The notes under the pieces are model-generated. The model ran no database searches. It had not been told where the DNA came from and worked only from the letters and a program-made list of their open reading frames with translations. Position numbers and translations under genes: made by a program. A DNA stretch of 64,000 nt from NCBI GenBank assembly GCA_963920575.1, contig OY986969.1, positions 15,671,288-15,735,287 of the forward strand. The letters run 5' to 3'. The number at the start of each line of letters is the position of its first letter. Within the stretch, counting starts at the first letter, position 1. Origin of the DNA: Narthecium ossifragum. Lineage: Eukaryota > Streptophyta > Magnoliopsida > Dioscoreales > Nartheciaceae. Below are positions 53,040-64,000 of the stretch, piece by piece.

Positions 53040-54193
53040 TCAATCAAGACTCTCCTTTAATTTCCTCTGCACCACGCCCCCCCTCAACGCGAATCCTATC
53101 GCTTTAATCTCAGCTTCATCCACTGAATCCGCCAACGTATGATATTTAGATTCCCAGGCAGCTCCATTAGAGTCCAAATAAACACAACAAACCCCAACAC
53201 CAGCAGCCCGATCATTGCCTCTCCATGCCGCATCCGCTTGGAGAACACAACCCAACCACCCAGCTCTGTTTGGCAGAACAGAGTCCATGTTCTCCGTTTC
53301 CAAACTTCTAAGAGTACGTGCTTTAGCGGAAGCGATTTCGAGGGTATCTTATTGCAGATCTGGATCCTGATCCGGTAGGGCATCTATCCACGTTCATCTT
53401 CCGCAATCTTCTCTTTACTGAAGCTTACGGTAGGATGATGTTATGAAAACATTATCTCTCGTTCATAGCACATGAACCCGACCTCCAGCACTCACAACAC
53501 AAACATATGGAGAGATGAGAGAGAAAGGAGTCGTCATAGGCGTCTCACACTGATTTTCTTCACCGAAACCCTAGGGGTCTCCTTGTATTTATAGAGGATT
53601 GGCCATAAGAGTCTTGATCTATCAGGACTCTGCATGCCAATATTAATTGGAATAAAAATTGGTCGAATCACTAATAGGCGCCCAATTAGGACTCTAATCA
53701 TAGTCCAAATCCAATACAAACCTTTAGCCATCCAAAATTCTCAGAATTGTCTTCGAATTCTGAAAGCTAAAACTTCAACCATAGGCCTCTCTCCAACCCA
53801 CACGAGAGTATTCCTGTCCTTCCAAAGTAACCATAAACCATAAGCAACAATGGTTTTTATCCACGTTGATTCTTGGTTTGTCGATGATTTAAGGATAATA
53901 TCCAGCAGATCCTCAACATCCTAACTCGCTTGTCTCCTCTCCTAAAAAAGGATGTTCCAAACAAAGATATATAGCATAAGCACATGATGTATATCCTCAA
54001 CTAAATCTCCACATTTGGAGCATTCTCTTTCCCCAAACATACCGAAACGGCGCCAAAGAGCATCACGTGTTCCAAGCCTACCTCTTGGTACTTTTCACAT
54101 AAAGTGCCTCACACGGGTACCTATCGGCATTACCCAAACACCTCGCCAAACTGCCATCGTGAGCCTCTGTACTCCTTGAATCTCCTTTGTAAC
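53040..54193 (-). pseudogene. L1-type LINE 3' remnant (zf-RVT and RNase H), part 2
   Basis: Read on minus. From 54188, the frame encodes VWRGVWVMPIGTRVRHFM, a TGA where the family has Trp, then KVPRGRLGTRDALWRRFG and ECSKCGDLVEDIHHV, matching the zinc-binding region found after RT in plant L1 elements. Further down, at 53303-53040, the RNase H-like domain has GCVLQADAAWRG, AGVGVCCVYLDSNG and VDEAEIKAIGFAL. Between them (about 53440-53720) lies sequence with a TATA-like tataaatacaagg, possibly a small insertion. Upstream sequence of the same LINE is at 55563-55798. Confidence 0.72.
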
Positions 54194-55562
54194 TGATGAG
54201 TGCATGAAAATACACTTTGAATAGCCTTATAACTAGTTTAATTACTGGATTTGTCATCCTTAATCAGTCTCTTTAGTTCTATTTTTACACTTATATGTTG
54301 CTTCACAAAGTTATTTGGAATATGCAGGAAAGTGGAGCTAAAGAAGCAAAGATATGTCATATTCAACATCAACTCTGTACCTGCTTAGAACGAACCATAT
54401 CATCTTCTATACATGGTTGGAAAGCTCTTGAAGTCTAGTTTCTGGAGAATTTTACGGTTTGTGATTTGGAGTTTCCTAGAGGAAGTTACGGCAATTTCAG
54501 TACCAATGGCGCAGTCTGAATGACAAAACAGTAAATACTCGGGAAAGAAGATCGATCCTTTCCAAAAGAAGATCAATCTTAGTCGGGACGAACCAGGTTA
54601 CGAAAATTGAGAAAAGAAAGCATATCGATCTCTATCCTAAAGAAGATCGATCTCTTGTCGGACGACCTGAAAACGAACGAACCAGATTTAATCCAAAGGA
54701 TGAAGTAAACTTAGGGTTTCTTACCCATATTTAAGGTAGTCGTCCAAGACATATAAGGGGGGTCGGCCAGCACTATTAGAGGAGTTTTGAAGGCTGGAAA
54801 GAGGGGAGAAGACCGGACGAAGATCTAGGGTTTTTCTTTTTTATCTTTTTTATGAATATCTTGGTTGTTTTTATGAACATGAGTGGCTAATCCCTTTTCT
54901 AAGGAACCGATGTAGCCATAACTAAATCATTCTATGTTATTGAACTAATATTTTAATCAGTTTATTTTCCTTGTTTTATTCATTATTATAACTGAGATCT
55001 TAAATACCTTTATCTTACCAATAGAAGTATTATAGATTGTTTTATGTGAGATTGGGCGAGGGTTCATTCCCTAATCTTACAGGATCTATGAATGAATGAG
55101 TTTATGTCAAGGCCGGGTTCAAGCTAAGACAACTCTTGGCTCATAATTGTTCTTCAAAGTTTAATGGATTCTTGATTAACACTTAGTTATGGGTTCATTA
55201 GCTAGGGTTAATTGAGGGTACTTGGTGAAGACCGCGGCCGAACGGATCATTATACCGAAAGAACGAACCCTTGGAATTAAACTGAGATTTTTTTGATTCA
55301 ATGCATAGAATGAGGATGTTATGGTGAAATCAGAACCTTAGTATTCATCCATCATATTTCCATTGTTTTCTTATTTCGTTATTAGATCTTCTATTATCGA
55401 TACTTCATATTTCTTACTTTTCCTTCCTTATTTTCTTTCTTCTATGTTATTTACCGTTTTATTCTAATAATCTCTACAAATCTCTGTGGGTACGATACTC
55501 GTCTTGCTAGTATACTGACTACACTGATTCGTATATTTGCAAGATATAAAATTTATTCATCA
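54194..55562 (+). mobile_element. Solo LTR C4, inside the LINE remnant
   Basis: The 1369-bp unit runs TGATGAGTGCATGAAAA ... TTTATTCATCA with a perfect duplication GTAAC (54189-54193 and 55563-55567). The body and tail match C2, C3 and C5. GATCGATC motifs near 54551-54650 are few and partly mutated (agatcaatctt). Confidence 0.92.
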
Positions 55563-55798
55563 GTAACCAACCATGTATATACTACAACAAAAGAAATCAC
55601 ACCATGTTTGATAAGAACTCATCCCCATTTGTCATTTGCATCTTCTTGAATAATGGGAACGGCTAGTATCCTCTCCACCATAGCCTGATGGAAAACAGCG
55701 GACAATTTACCTCGATCCCTCACCCCACCATTCATAAAGTCCCTTAACATCATCTCAATTCTTCCTTCATTGGCACCCTTAAGACAATGAACTTTATT
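55563..55798 (-). pseudogene. LINE remnant, part 1
   Basis: Minus-strand frame 55825-55619 encodes VRDRGKLSAVFHQAMVERIL and AVPIIQEDANDKWG, the segment that precedes the zf-RVT domain in plant LINE proteins (LFxPxxVxxILxIP..D). It continues into 54193-53040 once solo LTR C4 and one copy of GTAAC are removed. It is cut at 55798 by a D-family LTR. Confidence 0.7.
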
Positions 55799-56787
55799 GT
55801 CACGCCCCGCCCCAATTAAATACAAAATATCTCAAAGTTTCAAAAAAATTCGGCATGACCCTTGGGCACGGGCACGTGAGATCACAATTACAACATGTCA
55901 ATAGATACTAAATTCACACATCTTGTGATAATTCATCATAATTTACAACATTCATGTATCTCTTTCATTCATTTGTCAAGTCATCAATACAGCTCCTAGA
56001 CTCTAACTAGACCCAAACTGACACTCCTAGCATGTATGCACAAGTAACACAAACATCACAATATAGTAAATAATACAATTAAACAATAAATATAAAACTG
56101 TCGCGTAGAATATTAGCAACACCTCATAACATAACATGGCAAAACTGGCTCAACCTGTCCATCATGCCATCATAGCATCACCAAGCAAGAAATGGACTCG
56201 ACAAGTCCAACAGAGATCAACAACATATATACACATCATATCATATATTACCCTGACATCAATGACCTAGTGCTAGGCTCGGCCAACCCAACCGGTCTAA
56301 GCATCACATAAAGCCCAACATGGCACCACATTACCAACCAGAGCAATAGCATAACTTAAACACAACACATCATATATCATACATATCAAAACATTGCATA
56401 CATTCACACAGATCCTATTATGAGGTAACTCTTACCTCAAGGAAGAAATCCAAGCGTAAACTCTAAGTCCGGGAACCCACGTCACGCTCCAACACCTGAC
56501 GGTCGCTCAATCGATCGCCTAAAGCACAAGAAACAAGATTGCGATCAAGTAGAGCTCCAAACGCCGTTAAATCTACTAAAACAGGTAGAGTTCGGAAAAC
56601 CGGTCGAAACGACGCGAAGATCATCGAAATCGGACATCGGCGCTCCGCACACAGGGGCACGCGCGACGACTCCGCCCACGGGTGGAGCCCCGGCATTCCC
56701 AACATGGCGTTGACGCTCGACCGCACCGCTGCTGCAATTTGCCGCGCCTGCGATGGAATCTGCCGCGCCAGCGACGGACTCCACCGC
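55799..56787 (-). repeat. D-family LTR fragment, minus strand
   Basis: Starts (plus) TGTCACGCCCCGCCCC and matches 30615-31000 and 41200-41800, including cctaaagcacaagaa..tcaagtagagct. It breaks off where C5 begins. No internal part remains. Confidence 0.75.
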
Positions 56788-58000
56788 GCATGAATAAATT
56801 TTATATCTCGCAAGTATATGAATCGGTGTGATCAGTATAGCAGCAAGACGAGTATCGTATCCACAGAGATTTGTAGAGATTATTAGAGTAAAACGCTAAA
56901 GGACATAAAAGAAAGAAAATAAGCAAGGTAAAGGAAGAAATATGAAATATTGAGAATAGAAGATCTAATAACGAAATAAGAAAACGATGGAAATATGATG
57001 GATGACTATTAAGGTTCCGATTTCACCATAACATCCTCATTCTATGCATTGAATGAACAAAATCTCAATTTAATACCAAAGGCTTGTTCTTCCGGTATGA
57101 TGATCCGTTCGATCGCAGTCTTCACCAAGTACCCTCAATTAATCCTAGCTAATGAACCCATAACTAAGTGTTAATCAAGAATCCATTAAGCTTTGAAGAA
57201 GAATTATGAACCAAGAATTGTCTTAACTTGAACCCGGCCTTGACATATACTCATGCATTCATAGATCCTGCAAGATTAGGGAATGAACCCTCGCCCAATC
57301 TCACATAAAACAATCTACAGTACTTCTAGTTGCCAAGTAAAAGCATGAAGATCACAATTATAATAATGAATGCAACAAGGAATATAAATTGATTAAAACA
57401 TTAATTCAATAACATATAATGATTCAGTTAGGGCTACATCGGTTCCTTAGCAAAGGGATTAGCCACTCATGTTCATCATAAAAACAACCAAGATATTCAT
57501 AAGAAATATAAGAAAGAAAAACGCTAGATCCTCGTGCGGTCTTCTCCCCTCTTTGGCCTTCAAAACTCCTCCAATAGTGTTGGCCGACTCCTCCGTATGT
57601 CTTCGAAGACTTCCTTAAATATGGGTAAGAAATCCAAACTTTACTTCAGCCTTTGGATTAAATCTGGTCCGTTCATTTTCAGGTCGTCCGACAAGAGATC
57701 GATCGTCTTTCTTTTCTCAATTTTTGTAACCTGGTTCACCCTGACTAAGATCGATCTTCCTTGGGAAAGGATCAATCTTCTTTCTCCGTAGACTGGGTTA
57801 CTTCCGGATATTTTAAGGTTCGGATTGATCTTTTAAGGATAAGAACGATCCTTTTATAATTGCTCCTCTGTCAACTCTTTGTCAGCGTCCGAGCACAAAA
57901 AGTGATCGAGCTTTTTTGGATCAGATCGATATTCTTCTTCCGTAGCTGCCTGCTCCTGTACCTCTCGTACTAACAATGGCATACCTTCCTCTAGGAAACT
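56788..58000 (-). repeat. Solo LTR C5 fragment, minus strand
   Basis: Matches C2 from gaataaattttatatctcgc to cttcctctaggaaac. The first bases TGA-TGA are reduced to one TGA and the distal part is missing because the Athila LTR begins at 58001. A few palindromic motifs are at about 57700-57930, several mutated. Confidence 0.8.
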
Positions 58001-59395
58001 TGATAAGTCACTAATTATTCCTAATTAAACCCCTCAAATTACCTTTGTTAGTCATAGAGTAGGTGTATTTGATATCATATTACTTGATTTCAGATTTAAG
58101 TAGGATTTGAGAAGAAATACAAGAAATTCGGCCAAAAATTACTAGATTCTGCAAAAAGACTGCTTCATCGACTGTTTGGAAATAAATCATCAGAAATTCT
58201 GAAAAACTCCATTTACTCTGAAATTTTGGGAGATGAAAGCAGACTTCAAGATCTACAACTTTCATGTTGAAGACTTTGGGAGATTTCGTATAGATTGGCG
58301 TAAGTATTGAAGCAAAGTTGGATCTATGAAAGCTTAAATTTGAGAAAGGCTGAAATTAATTGATGACGTGGCAGTTAATGACCCAGTCGAACCGACTACA
58401 GCGATGGATCGGATTTGAGTCCGATGGATCGCTCCGATGACGTCAGCAACCCGGAATTTAGGGAAATTAGAGTTTACGTTCAACTATAACTCCTAATTCT
58501 GGGATGAAGGGTTTCTAATACATAAGGGGGTTATTCCAGCCGAAAATTATCATCTTTTGGACCACTTTTGGAGGAGAAGGCTAGGGTTTTGAAGATGGAG
58601 ATCTTTCCACGGGGATCGATGGCTTCCTTCCCAACACCTATGGATCTCTCCCAGAAGATGAGTAACTAATTCTAAACTTAGGGATATCATGAAACCCTAG
58701 TGTAGCTTTTGATTTTCTTTGGTTTGATTCTTGTAAACTTCTTCTCAACATGATCTCATAAATATGGTTTTAATGATTAGAGATTTGAGGGAACAGAGTT
58801 CCTTTGAAGTATTTTCTGTCGTATAAGCTTTCTGTGCTTGTTTATACAGATTTATGAGATGGTTTTTATGTGATTTATGGTTTGCTTTTGAGATAGGCTA
58901 TGCTATGCTAGGATAGGTTGTGCCAAGGTCATTAGGAGTAGTATAACTTAAAGTAATCGTAGGATCAAAGACAACCTATGCCAAGAAAGATAGGCTATGC
59001 CGTTAGGAACATAAATCTTATTTTAGGGATTCATGTGAGCTTGTAGCCATATGATCCATAATGTTGAGAGAAGTGAACAAGAGGATAACTAGAGAAGATT
59101 GAAGGTGAAGCTAGGGTGGATTGAGTAATCCCTAGGTAATTCATCACTTGGTTCCAATTTCGATCACTTTACTTGCTTTCTTAGATAGTTTTTTAGATAA
59201 TTCAACCCACCTTTTGATTACTCCGCTTAGGAATCAGTTTCGATAATTGATTTTCAGTTTCGAACGTTTTCCCTGTGGTTCGACTCCGGATTTCACCACT
59301 AGTCTACGTAGTAGTATTAGTGATTGAATAGGGATATAAATTTAAAATTTGATTGAGGTTAGCAACGTTTTAACGACGACGTTTGCGAGCGATCA
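58001..59395 (+). repeat. 5' LTR of an Athila-type element
   Basis: 1395 bp with ends TGATAAG and GCGATCA, followed by a tRNA-Asp-type primer site. Near the end, ttttccctgtggttcgactcc is the usual tail of Athila/Tat LTRs. It is inserted in C5. Confidence 0.88.
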
Positions 59396-59400
59396 ATTTT

Positions 59401-59418
59401 TGGCGCCGTTGCCGGGGA
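59401..59418 (+). promoter_or_regulatory. Primer-binding site (tRNA-Asp type)
   Basis: TGGCGCCGTTGCCGGGGA is the signature site of plant Athila/Tat elements, complementary to the 3' end of tRNA-Asp. Confidence 0.92.
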
Positions 59419-59840
59419 ATTCGACGGTTAACTAATTGATTTTCTCTTAACTCATTTTCTTTGCTTAGTTAGGTTTTTATTTTTCTTATTTTTCCCTTTC
59501 TTTATTTTACACTTTTTAGGAATTTTCTGACAATTTTCTGGAATTTTTGCAGCATTGGAACGGATTTTTCTTGAAGAAAAATACAACTCGCCAGCCACCT
59601 GTAGCGACCGGTCGGACTTGAATCCGATCGATCGGACTGCGCCATCTGCTTTGAAGTGGACTTCGAGTGAAGGAGCTTGTGGCCTGGAGCGACCGATCGG
59701 ACTGTAAACCGACCGATCGGAACTGCGCAGTCAGCTAAACCTTTTTGCTTCAAAATTTTCGTTACAATTGTTGTTTTTCGCGTTTTATCCTCTCCTCCGA
59801 ATCTTCTGTTTTCTTTTTCTCTTTTTATGCGTGATCTTGC

Positions 59841-61728
59841 ATGCAAGGCAGACGATCCTTGAATACCCCACTGGAATCTTTGGATCTAGAACTAGAGACC
59901 ACACTCCGAAAAGCTAGAGTCTTAAGTCAACAATCTTTGAGTAATTATCAGGAAGCTTTGAATAACTTGCAATTTATTCAAGAGACCTTTGTCACCATGG
60001 CTGAAAATGAGGGACATGTCATCGACCCTAATGCTAATATGGGAAGGGGAAACGGTAATAATAACAATGGGGGGTACAACGTGTTCCTTTGAGAAATCAC
60101 TTCTTACCAACTGCCTACACTTACACTCCTTCCATTGATCCTCTTGCAATCACAGCCTCACACTATGAGATTAGACCCCAAACGATTCAAATGTTACCTC
60201 ACTTCCATGGTCTAAGTAATGAGGATCCATATGAGCACATTCACAATTTTATCGATACCATCACTACACTAAAATTGGAAAACTTTAATGATGATGCCTT
60301 TAAGTTGAAACTTTTTCCCTTCTCTTTGAAAGATAAAGCTAAACACTGGCTTCAATGTTTACCTCCACGCTCAATCACAACTTGGGACCAACTTCAAGAG
60401 GCATTTTTAATGAAATTCTTTCCCATAATTAAAACTGAGAAATTCAGGACTGAAATCCTTACCTTTGTTCAATATGATGATGAGTCTTTCCATGATGCCT
60501 GGGATAGATTTAAAGACCTTTTGAGAAAATGTCCTCATCATGATATTGATAAGTGGTTTTAAACGCATAAGTTTTATAGAGGCCTTAGTGAAAGATGTAA
60601 AACTAGGGTTGAAGCTTGTTGTGAGGGTATTCCTTTAGACAAAGATGATGATGAGCTCTGGAACCTTTATGAACAAATTTCCATTGATTCTCAACAACAG
60701 TATACAAACCCTATGAGTCGGCCTACATCTAAGGGGACCTTTGAACTTTCTGGATTTGATGCCCTTACTGCACAAATAGCCCTTCTCAATAAAAGGTTTG
60801 ATAAATTGAAATTAGACAAGCACCTGACCCTCCACTGTTCCAAAATCAACCTCAAACTTGTGCACTATGCTCTAGCCTTGAACATCACATTACCGACTGT
60901 CCCCTGGCTCCTTCATTTATTGAATTCGTTTAGGAACAAGCAAACGCAGCATATGGCTTCACTAAACCTGAGAAGAATTCGTATTCAAACACACATAATC
61001 CAAGTTGGTGGAACCATCTCAACTTTAGTTGGAGACCACCTCAACAGTCTGATAGGTACCCATCTATACCGCATGCAAATCCAAACACAGGGTACTCTGC
61101 ACCATATCAACAAACTGCACCTAACCCTCCTCCACAAGTATCCTCTGACTCGACTTTGGACAAACTTATGAGTGCACTAGCAAACATGAATGCAAACATT
61201 ACTGCTAGCATGGCTGAGCTTAAGATTGAGCTTAAGAGCGAAATTGCTTTGATAAGAAATGATGTTGATTCGCATGCTCAATCTATATCCAAATTAGAGA
61301 CACAACTAGGGCAACTGGCTAACACAATGGCTAAAAGAGAGGAAGGTAATTTGCCTAGTCAACTTGTGACTAATCCTAGGGGTCAGTATTATGTAGACAA
61401 CTAGAACTTAGAAAGTGCTAAAGCTGTAGTGACCCTTAGAAGTGGCAAAATTATAGATAATAAAGTAGAGGAACTAGCCGGTTCGACCAATTGATCGGAC
61501 GATCCGTCGATCAATCGGTCGTCCGACGATCGATCGGCCTCCCAAACGATTGATCGTTCACCCCATGATTACTCCAATATACCACTTGATTACGATCCAT
61601 CTGATTCTAGGGAACCTGATCCTGCTAGATATGTGCCCAAAATACCTTTTCCTTATGCACTTATGGATCCTTCCTCCAGACCCAATAAGAAATCATATGT
61701 AGAGGAAATCATGGAGATATTCAAGTGA
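59841..61728 (+). pseudogene. gag: Athila-type gag, broken
   Basis: First frame: MQGRRSLNTPLESLDLELET to about 60080, then a shift. The next frame gives NHFLPTAYTYTPSIDPLAI and the capsid motifs PHFHGLSNEDPYEHI and FPFSLKDKAKHWLQCLPP. TAA at 60560-60562 lies where a Leu codon is expected (WF-THKFYRGL). The frame resumes with ALTAQIALLNKRFDKL, shifts again (several frames from 60800), and reads STLDKLMSALANMNANI and ETQLGQLANTMAKREEGNLP (coiled coil) to TAG at 61402-61404. A stretch with GATCGATCG words (61485-61562) follows. At least three frame breaks, so not functional. Confidence 0.88.
61485..61562 (+). repeat. GATCGATC-rich stretch within the Athila coding region
   Basis: Six or so versions of gatcgatcgg, gatcaatcgg and gattgatcg occur in 78 bp. 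The spacing and flanks (ccgtcgatcaatcggtcg) recall the motif at 59606-59720 in the leader of the same element and the CGATCGATCGGAC motifs of C1. In translation it would be an S/D/R-rich linker between gag and protease. Confidence 0.8.
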
Positions 61729-62838
61729 GTGAAGATCAACATACCACTTTTAGAGGCCATTCGACAATTCCCGTCCTATGCAAAATTTCTGAAAGACCTT
61801 TGTACCCAAAAACGTAAATCCAAATATCAGGTCTCTAAGAAAATCTTTCTAACTGAACATGTAAGTTCGATCCTGAACTATGATACTCCACCAAAACTTA
61901 AGGATCCAGGCACCCCAACAATTTCTTGTTCTATAGGAGACTATTATATTGATGGTGCTCTTCTTGATCTCGGTGCTAGCGTCAATTTACTACCATACAC
62001 CCTATATCAGAAATTTGGCATGAATGATTTGAAACCTACGACAGTAACCCTTCAGTTAGCTGATAGATCCCTCAAGACACCGCGAGGTATCTTGGAGGAT
62101 GTGCTGGTTAAGGTTGATGGCTTCTTTTTTCCGGTTGACTTCATTGTCTTAGACATGGAGCCCATTGCTCTTTGCAAGAAATCCGTGCCTATTATCTTAG
62201 GTCGACCTTTCCTAGCTACTGCGAATGCTTGTATAAATTGTCGTACAGATGTTATGGATGTCTCGTTTGGTAACATGAAAAAACGTGTGAATATATTTAA
62301 GGATGCATGTGTGCCTGAAAATAATGACTGCTTTGTTGTTGATGTTATTAATTCCTATATTCCTTATTCATCCTTATTTGACATTGACTTAGATATTGGA
62401 CAATTTTATACTGATTATACTGGAACAAACATATGCACGAAGATGTCAAAATTTTCCACAGTTGAACCACCACCTCCTCATTTACCTATATCTGCACCAT
62501 CGTCCCTACCAACAACATCTATTTTGAAATTTAAACCTTCGACCCCTTCACTTATGATGCATCTTAAGGATAGTTTCATTACTAAGGGAGAGACATACCG
62601 CAAACCTGGTTGTAAGATGAAATTTGCAGGTTTAATCCAAATTCAACAAAAGAACGATAGGTTGTCTTTTATAGAGGGTGGGGTTTTTAATACGCTCATT
62701 GGGAGGAAAGAATTAATTGGTATACATCATCAAATACTTGACATACTGCGGGGCAGGGTATGGTTTAAATCAGTATGTGGAGGAGATTATTTTTGGAGGT
62801 GTGATCGTGTCCGTCAATCTGATGGATCCTTGCTATAA
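61729..62838 (+). pseudogene. pro: Athila-type protease region
   Basis: The frame reads on without stop for 369 residues. The retropepsin active site is LLDLGASVNLLPY, with Leu after the catalytic Asp, as usual in Athila. SVPIILGRPFLATANACINC is the second conserved motif. Upstream, NIPLLEAIRQFPSYAKFLKD is a conserved Athila linker. There is no ATG of its own in the right place; it would be made as Gag-Pro. The frame ends with non-conserved sequence (VRQSDGSLL) and no RT, RNase H or integrase follows, so pol is deleted. Upstream gag is broken, so this copy is inactive. Confidence 0.85.
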
Positions 62839-64000
62839 CTGACCTTTTCGAGAAGTCTGGCGAGAGACTTTAACTTACGCGCTTTCTGGGAGGCAACCCA
62901 GTTTTTAGAATTTTTCCTTAACTTTTTAAAATTTTATTTAATTTTTACAATTTTCCCCTGATTTTTAGGATTTTCCCCGTATTTTCCCGGAATTTTTCTC
63001 CACCTTCTTCCTATTTTTCCTTATTTTCCGCCGGATTTCCTCTCTCCTCGTGCACTGTTTCTCGTCGCGGCTCGTCGTCCCGGTTCATCGGCTCATCCCC
63101 GAGCTGTTATCCAGCGCCGCCCATCACAGCATCTCCGGTCGTCCCCAGCCCTCTAAACTACCACAAACACCATCGCTATCCTTCTGCCTACCAGCCTCCG
63201 TCCTCCTCTTCCTTTGATACCCTCTCTTCCGACGCCGGTGCGCCCCCCCGCTTCCGCCGACCATCGTCGGTCTCCTTATCCGTGACCTTCCACCGCTCTT
63301 CAACCCATCAAAAAGCTTTTCCTTGCCACCACGAACCTTTTGCCACCATCAAAACCATTTTTTGCTGCCTGGATCACCGGTATCCAGCTCCGGCCATCTT
63401 CCCTTCCTCCGGCATCACCGTTACACCAATCCACGCCCTCCCGCAGCTCTGAACCTCTAAAACCTTCTTTAAGCTACTACGATCCTTCCTCAACCCTTCA
63501 CCACCTCAATTGCTGCCTGGATCGCCGGATTCCACTTCCGATCATCTTCCACCGAGCCGACCATCTCCAATCCACCACCTGGAAATCTCAATTCTTTGAT
63601 CAGATCCGATGGATAGACTCCCCGATATTTCACGATTCTATCCCCACTAGTCCTGTCCTCCGGCGATGAGGTTTCACTGTCGATCCATCGCCGGTGAACT
63701 TTCAGCCGTCCGATTTCTCCAGATCATGATCCACGTACTAGAACGCTCCGATTTTGCATCCGATGGTTTAGATTTTCAATCAGGACCACACTCAAGTACT
63801 CCAGACTATCCACATCTCATCTACTACATCCCAGCTTGTTGCCTACTATTTTCATTGAGTCCTAAGATTAGTAGTCCTTAGGAAGGACACATGATCGGAG
63901 TCTACGAGTCCTCTGTGATGTAGTGTTCCACAGCCTTGACTAGTCCGGACCTACCTCTAGGGTTGATTTTTGCACTTACAGTAGTAGTTGACTCCGCGAT
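62839..64000 (+). other. 3' region of the Athila-type element, continuing past the window
   Basis: The phrase cgctttctgggaggcaaccca (62879-62899) is typical of sequence after pol in Athila elements. A T- and C-rich stretch follows. From about 63600 it resembles the LTR-B interior near 49860 (ggatagactccccg; ttcagccgtccgat). The last 150 bp are not assigned. The 3' LTR lies beyond the window, if present. Confidence 0.6.

Noticed and set aside
53448..53717. Possible small copia-like solo LTR between zf-RVT and RNase H of the LINE
   Set aside because: A TATA-like motif and TG/CA ends can be picked, but no matching 5-bp duplication was found, so it was not listed as an element.
59601..59720. Possible coding exon in the Athila leader
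   Set aside because: Frames there arise from GATCGATCGG words and contain stops before gag; it is the untranslated leader.

Overview
This is repeat-dominated nuclear DNA from a flowering plant. The evidence is Ty3/gypsy chromoviruses of the Tekay/Del type with tRNA-Met primer sites, an Athila/Tat-type element with a tRNA-Asp-like primer site, a CACTA transposon, a plant L1-type LINE remnant, a hAT-type transposase pseudogene, and one intron-bearing plant gene for an early-nodulin-like phytocyanin. The sequence does not settle the plant lineage. No CRISPR array, rRNA or tRNA gene was recognised.

Layout. 1-455 is an unrecognised coding remnant. 455-18018 is an LTR-A element (E3) whose 5' LTR is split by a Tekay element (E1, 1066-12188). 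E1 carries an Athila/Tat-type solo LTR (C1) in its gag, and the E3 interior carries a second one (C2). 18019-22445 holds LTR-A fragments around a decayed, Reina-like gag and RT-RNase H. 22446-26519 is a solo LTR with a perfect target duplication, itself hit by a copia-like solo LTR. 26530-29150 is another LTR-A copy with solo LTR C3. 29726-42596 is a minus-strand Tekay-like element (D) whose LTR was hit by the youngest and most complete element, E2 (31549-41186). 42600-44810 holds LTR-B fragments and a CACTA relic. 44811-47534 is the only gene island: the phytocyanin gene (45254-45915) and a hAT pseudogene. 47535-52083 is a complete LTR-B element. 52084-58000 contains a LINE remnant split by solo LTR C4, plus fragments of D and C LTRs. 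58001-64000 is the 5' part of an Athila-type element with gag and protease but no recognisable RT or integrase.

Function. Only the phytocyanin gene looks like a working host gene. E2 supplies a nearly complete set of retrotransposon proteins (capsid/nucleocapsid, protease, RT, RNase H, integrase, chromodomain). It is interrupted by a UAG between gag and protease and by two extra G bases before the RT core.

The most unusual signal is not a gene. Unrelated LTR families here (Tekay, the Athila/Tat-type C family, the Athila LTR element, and a CGACCGTC variant in the copia-like LTR) carry dense arrays of the palindrome GATCGATC or a close relative. Many units pair into larger inverted repeats with matching flanks. 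Units have been gained (21 bp) and lost (28 bp, one whole hairpin) between sister LTRs. All alignments and counts were made by eye.
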